In this document: positions 61,204-64,000 of the stretch, piece after piece
Layout of the letters: each line of letters opens with the position of its first letter
How positions within the stretch are numbered: position 1 is the stretch's first letter
Assembly: GCA_041530395.1 (NCBI GenBank)
Contig: CP136945.1
Span: 1,054,001-1,118,000 of the forward strand
DNA length: 64,000 nt
Source: Thermosynechococcaceae cyanobacterium Okahandja
GTDB taxonomy: Bacteria > Cyanobacteriota > Cyanobacteriia > Thermosynechococcales > Thermosynechococcaceae
Reading direction: 5' to 3'
Translations under genes and position numbers: made by a program
The notes under the pieces: generated by a model
What the model saw: only the letters and a program-made list of their open reading frames with translations
Database searches by the model: none
Told to the model about the DNA's origin: nothing

Positions 61204-62517
61204 CTAGCGGTAGTTTGGATTTTGAACGTTGCGGATTTTGCAGGCATTCACAATGCCGTACTGTGGCCGGATAAAGCGATCCATCTGGGCAATAAAGAAG
61301 CGCCGATTGGCCATCAGGTGCTCTGGATTGGGATCGTCAAGGGGGTAGTAAAACGCCGCCCGCGTGGCCTGCAGAACCGCCGAGGTCACCGTGTACATCG
61401 AGCGCTGGAAGGCAATCCCCAACTGCACCAGAATATCGTCCTCGCCACGGCAGTGCTGATGGAAGTGATCCTTAAGATACTGCGGTAAAAAGTGGTACAT
61501 ATCCTGATGCAGCAACGTTGGCGGAATGCCTGCGGTGCCCACCGGAAACTTATCAGCAAACAAAATGCCGTAGTGGAAGTCCACTTGATCACTGGGAATC
61601 TGATCCGCTTGGGCATTGTAGGACTTGGTGCCACGGAAGGGGGCGGTGCGATAAAACACCGCTTCCACGTAGGGAAACGCGGCTTCGTAGAGCCACGTGA
61701 AGCCCTTCTCTTTAGGGACGAGCACGTGCACCTCGTCATCAATATAGACGTGGTGATAAATGGGGCGACCGGCAATGGCAAAAATACCATTCACCAAGAA
61801 ATTCATCGCATCCTTGACGGTCTTGATACTGCCATCATCGTAGCGATCGCTAATTTCAAAGAAGACCGGCGCCATCACCTCCCAGAACAGCCCCAGCACA
61901 TTCATATAGGTAGCTTGCCGCGCCTGCTCCAAAAACATATCCGGAAACAGCTTGTGCAACGCCAACATCAGGGGATTGCGCTTGAAATAGGCACGAATGG
62001 CCTTGTGAGCCGCCGCCTTATACTCTTCCGAGTCTAGGTAAATATCCAGTTGCCCCCCCATGCCATGCCACATCATGGCTCGCGCCAAATCTTCGGAAAA
62101 CTCCATGTTGATGCGGTCGTGCCAGAGGTGATGCAGCAATCGGGGCAGTTTAGCGGTTTCACCCTTTTCAATAAATTCCATTAACTCCGGATGGGCATGG
62201 GCCGGTCCGCGCCAGATGCGCAGATCCGCCGTATCCCCGGCGTAGTGATTGGGCAGATCAAAGTACTCCTTGGTGGGAAAGTACTTAAAAAAGGGAAACG
62301 GATCAATAAACACCCGCTCGCCAAGGTAAAGTAAATCCCGCCAGTAGAAGTCCATCGGGATGGAATAGGCCTTGTACATGCCGATGATTTTCATCAGGTT
62401 TTCCGGCGTATCCGGGATCATTGCCCCTCCCGCTTCTAGGCGGTGGATAATGTCGGCAAGGGGATGATCTACCGGCGGCAGCTTGGCACTGCTCGGACGC
62501 TCAACAGCCTGAACCAT
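61204..62517 (-). CDS. CO2 hydration protein of the NDH-1 CO2-uptake complex (CupA/CupB)
   Basis: 437 residues from the ATG at 62517 (MVQAVERPSSAKLPP); a longer frame reaches 62580 but overlaps ndhD. HRLEAGGAMIPDTPENLMKIIGMYKAYSIPMDFYWRDLLYLGERVF and NFLVNGIFAIAGRPIYHHVYID are the conserved parts of ChpX/ChpY proteins. Cup proteins sit on specialised NDH-1 complexes at the thylakoid and hydrate CO2 to bicarbonate. ndhD is directly upstream (31 nt). No cupS gene follows, which slightly favours CupB, but the two types cannot be told apart safely by eye. Confidence 0.88.
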   Translation of the reverse strand: MVQAVERPSSAKLPPVDHPLADIIHRLEAGGAMIPDTPENLMKIIGMYKAYSIPMDFYWRDLLYLGERVFIDPFPFFKYFPTKEYFDLPNHYAGDTADLRIWRGPAHAHPELMEFIEKGETAKLPRLLHHLWHDRINMEFSEDLARAMMWHGMGGQLDIYLDSEEYKAAAHKAIRAYFKRNPLMLALHKLFPDMFLEQARQATYMNVLGLFWEVMAPVFFEISDRYDDGSIKTVKDAMNFLVNGIFAIAGRPIYHHVYIDDEVHVLVPKEKGFTWLYEAAFPYVEAVFYRTAPFRGTKSYNAQADQIPSDQVDFHYGILFADKFPVGTAGIPPTLLHQDMYHFLPQYLKDHFHQHCRGEDDILVQLGIAFQRSMYTVTSAVLQATRAAFYYPLDDPNPEHLMANRRFFIAQMDRFIRPQYGIVNACKIRNVQNPNYR

Positions 62518-62548
62518 AGGGCTTCTCCATAAACGATTGCAATGGGGA

Positions 62549-64000
62549 CTAAGGTAAGTGGGCAGCAACGCTCGCCACAACCTCGGTGGTGCCGGGGATG
62601 GCCGCTATAAGCTGTTCACTGATGGTTTCGCTCCAGCGCACCAGCCAAGTGGGTTGCACCCCTAAGACCAAAATCAAGAGGGTTAACACCAGAGCAGGGA
62701 CTTTTTCGGGCCAGAGTACCCGCGGATAGTAGGCAGTGGCGTTATCCAGACGGCCAAAGCAGGTGCGGTTGAGCAGAATCACAAAATATACGGCCGTTAA
62801 GCCGGTGCCGACCACCGCAATCAGCGTGGGGATGGGAAAGACGGCATAGCTTCCTTGGAAGACCAAAAATTCGGCCACAAAGCCCACCAGCCCCGGAATC
62901 CCCGCACTGGCCATGCCGCCGAGGATCAGCAAGGCACTCGTTGTCGGTAAGCCCCGCAGGGGATTGAGCAGACCGTTGAGCACATCTAGCTCGCGGGTGC
63001 CCACTTTTGTTTCAATGACCCCCACCAAGTAAAACAGGAGTGCCAAAATTAACCCGTGGCTAATCATCTGGGCGATCGCCCCCACCATACTCAGATGGGT
63101 ATGGGCCGCTAAGGCCAGCAAAACATAGCCCATGTGGCCAATGGAACTGTAGGCCACCATCCGCTTAATATCCTTCTGGGCAATGGCCGCTAGGGCACCG
63201 TAGAGAATACTGGCGGCAGCAACAATGGCCAGTAACTCCGAAAGTTGCCCCCATGCTTGCGGAAATAGACCCACCGCAAACCGCACCAGACCATAGGTAC
63301 CCAGTTTGGCCAGAATTCCCCCCAACAGGATTGCCGTCGGGGTAGAGGCTTCGACGTAGGCATCCGGTAGCCAACTGTGGAGCGGCACAAGGGGAATTTT
63401 AATGCCAAAGCCCAGTACCAGTAGCACCAACAAAATGAGTTGGGTGGTGGGAGCAAGATTAGCCAGTTGCAAATCGGCGTAGTCAAAGCTGGGGGCACCC
63501 GTTAGCCAGCCCATGGCCAAGAAGGCCGCTAAGATCAAAATGCCTGAGATGGCAGTGTAGATTAGGAATTTGACGGCAGCCTGCTCGCGGCGCTGCCCCC
63601 CCCACACCAAGATGAGCAAATAAAAGGGAACCAACTCCAGCTCATAAAAAAGAATAAACAGAAGCAGGTTTTGGGCACTCAACGCTCCCGTAATGCCCGC
63701 ATTGGCCACCAAGACAAGCACGTAGAATAAGCGTGGTGAACTTTTCTCGCCATTAAAAATCACCACCAAGGTTAAGAAGGCGCCCAGCACAATCAGCGGC
63801 AGGGATAACCCATCGACCCCAAGGGAGTAGTTCAGCCCGAGCGGCGGCAGCCATGGAGCAAATTCGCTAAATTGCAGCCCCACCGCCTGCAAGTCCAATT
63901 GACTCAGGAGCCACACCGACAACCCAAAGGTTGCGGCAGCGCCACCTAGGGCAACGGGGCGCAGCAGTCGCTCCGGCAACACTGACATCAGCAGAGCCGC
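62549..64000 (-). CDS. ndhD: NAD(P)H-quinone oxidoreductase subunit 4 (NdhD3/D4 type), 5' end outside the window
   Basis: At least 483 residues, open to the window edge; the Met at 63988 is internal because the first helix of NdhD is missing before it. About 13 helices are visible. Proton-pump residues are in ELELVPFYLLILVWGG (Glu), IKIPLVPLHSWLPDAYVEAS (Lys, His) and IKRMVAYSSIGHMG. It is followed directly by the CupA/B gene, so it is the CO2-uptake form (D3 or D4), not the respiratory D1/D2. Confidence 0.92.
   Translation of the reverse strand, partial: AALLMSVLPERLLRPVALGGAAATFGLSVWLLSQLDLQAVGLQFSEFAPWLPPLGLNYSLGVDGLSLPLIVLGAFLTLVVIFNGEKSSPRLFYVLVLVANAGITGALSAQNLLLFILFYELELVPFYLLILVWGGQRREQAAVKFLIYTAISGILILAAFLAMGWLTGAPSFDYADLQLANLAPTTQLILLVLLVLGFGIKIPLVPLHSWLPDAYVEASTPTAILLGGILAKLGTYGLVRFAVGLFPQAWGQLSELLAIVAAASILYGALAAIAQKDIKRMVAYSSIGHMGYVLLALAAHTHLSMVGAIAQMISHGLILALLFYLVGVIETKVGTRELDVLNGLLNPLRGLPTTSALLILGGMASAGIPGLVGFVAEFLVFQGSYAVFPIPTLIAVVGTGLTAVYFVILLNRTCFGRLDNATAYYPRVLWPEKVPALVLTLLILVLGVQPTWLVRWSETISEQLIAAIPGTTEVVASVAAHLP

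Overview
The window comes from a cyanobacterium, most likely a thermophilic unicellular one of the Thermosynechococcus type. This rests on psbA and psbZ, an NDH-1 CO2-uptake locus (ndhD plus a CupA/CupB protein), a fused NADPH-thioredoxin reductase/thioredoxin (NTRC), a glutamine riboswitch before a glutamine synthetase inactivating factor, and very many copies of GCGATCGC (the HIP1 octamer). The lineage is inferred from remembered protein similarity, not from a search.

Layout. 1-6.6 kb: tail of a cell-wall amidase, Ca2+/H+ antiporter, transglutaminase-like protein, psbZ, rRNA/tRNA methyltransferase, thioredoxin-fold protein, P-type ATPase and a small unknown. 6.6-7.3 kb: a compact nitrogen-control unit with promoter, NtcA-like site, glutamine riboswitch, gifB (IF17) and terminator. 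7.3-13.5 kb: PhoX-like protein, a coiled-coil nuclease-like protein, and a tight operon purK / beta-propeller protein / DUF2103 / ABC permease. 13.5-22.3 kb: psbA, queG, NTRC with a TauE/SafE permease, and YraN-ureC-TPR. 22.3-31.4 kb: flotillin with a small membrane partner, purE, ureA, an AhpD-like protein, uvrA, a Crp/Fnr regulator and trpE. 31.4-38.4 kb: mutarotase, small membrane proteins, def, gcvH, an amino-acid ABC permease, an HTH protein, an NDP-sugar pyrophosphorylase and a sulfotransferase. 38.4-41.6 kb: the three-gene transhydrogenase operon, behind what looks like a folded RNA leader. 41.6-53.4 kb: folD-crtE-DUF212-trpC-HAD, a membrane-anchored NYN protein, tRNA-Cys, feoA, clpB, an Fe-S assembly cluster and lpdA.

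53.5-59.9 kb is the accessory part. It holds a decayed DNA methyltransferase, an intact MntA/HepT-type toxin-antitoxin pair lying between two ~97-bp direct repeats, a Uma2-like remnant with three in-frame stops, a stand-alone TnpB element, two tRNA genes, queF, and an IS605-type element (divergent tnpA and tnpB) with matching terminal hairpins. In this TnpA the HUH motif reads Tyr-Val-His. The element sits between gshB and queF.

59.9-64 kb returns to core genes: grxC-gshB and ndhD-cup, with ndhD running off the window end.

The strongest candidate for something undescribed is the 111-nt multi-stem leader before pntA. The repeat-flanked HepT/MntA module in the defence graveyard comes second.
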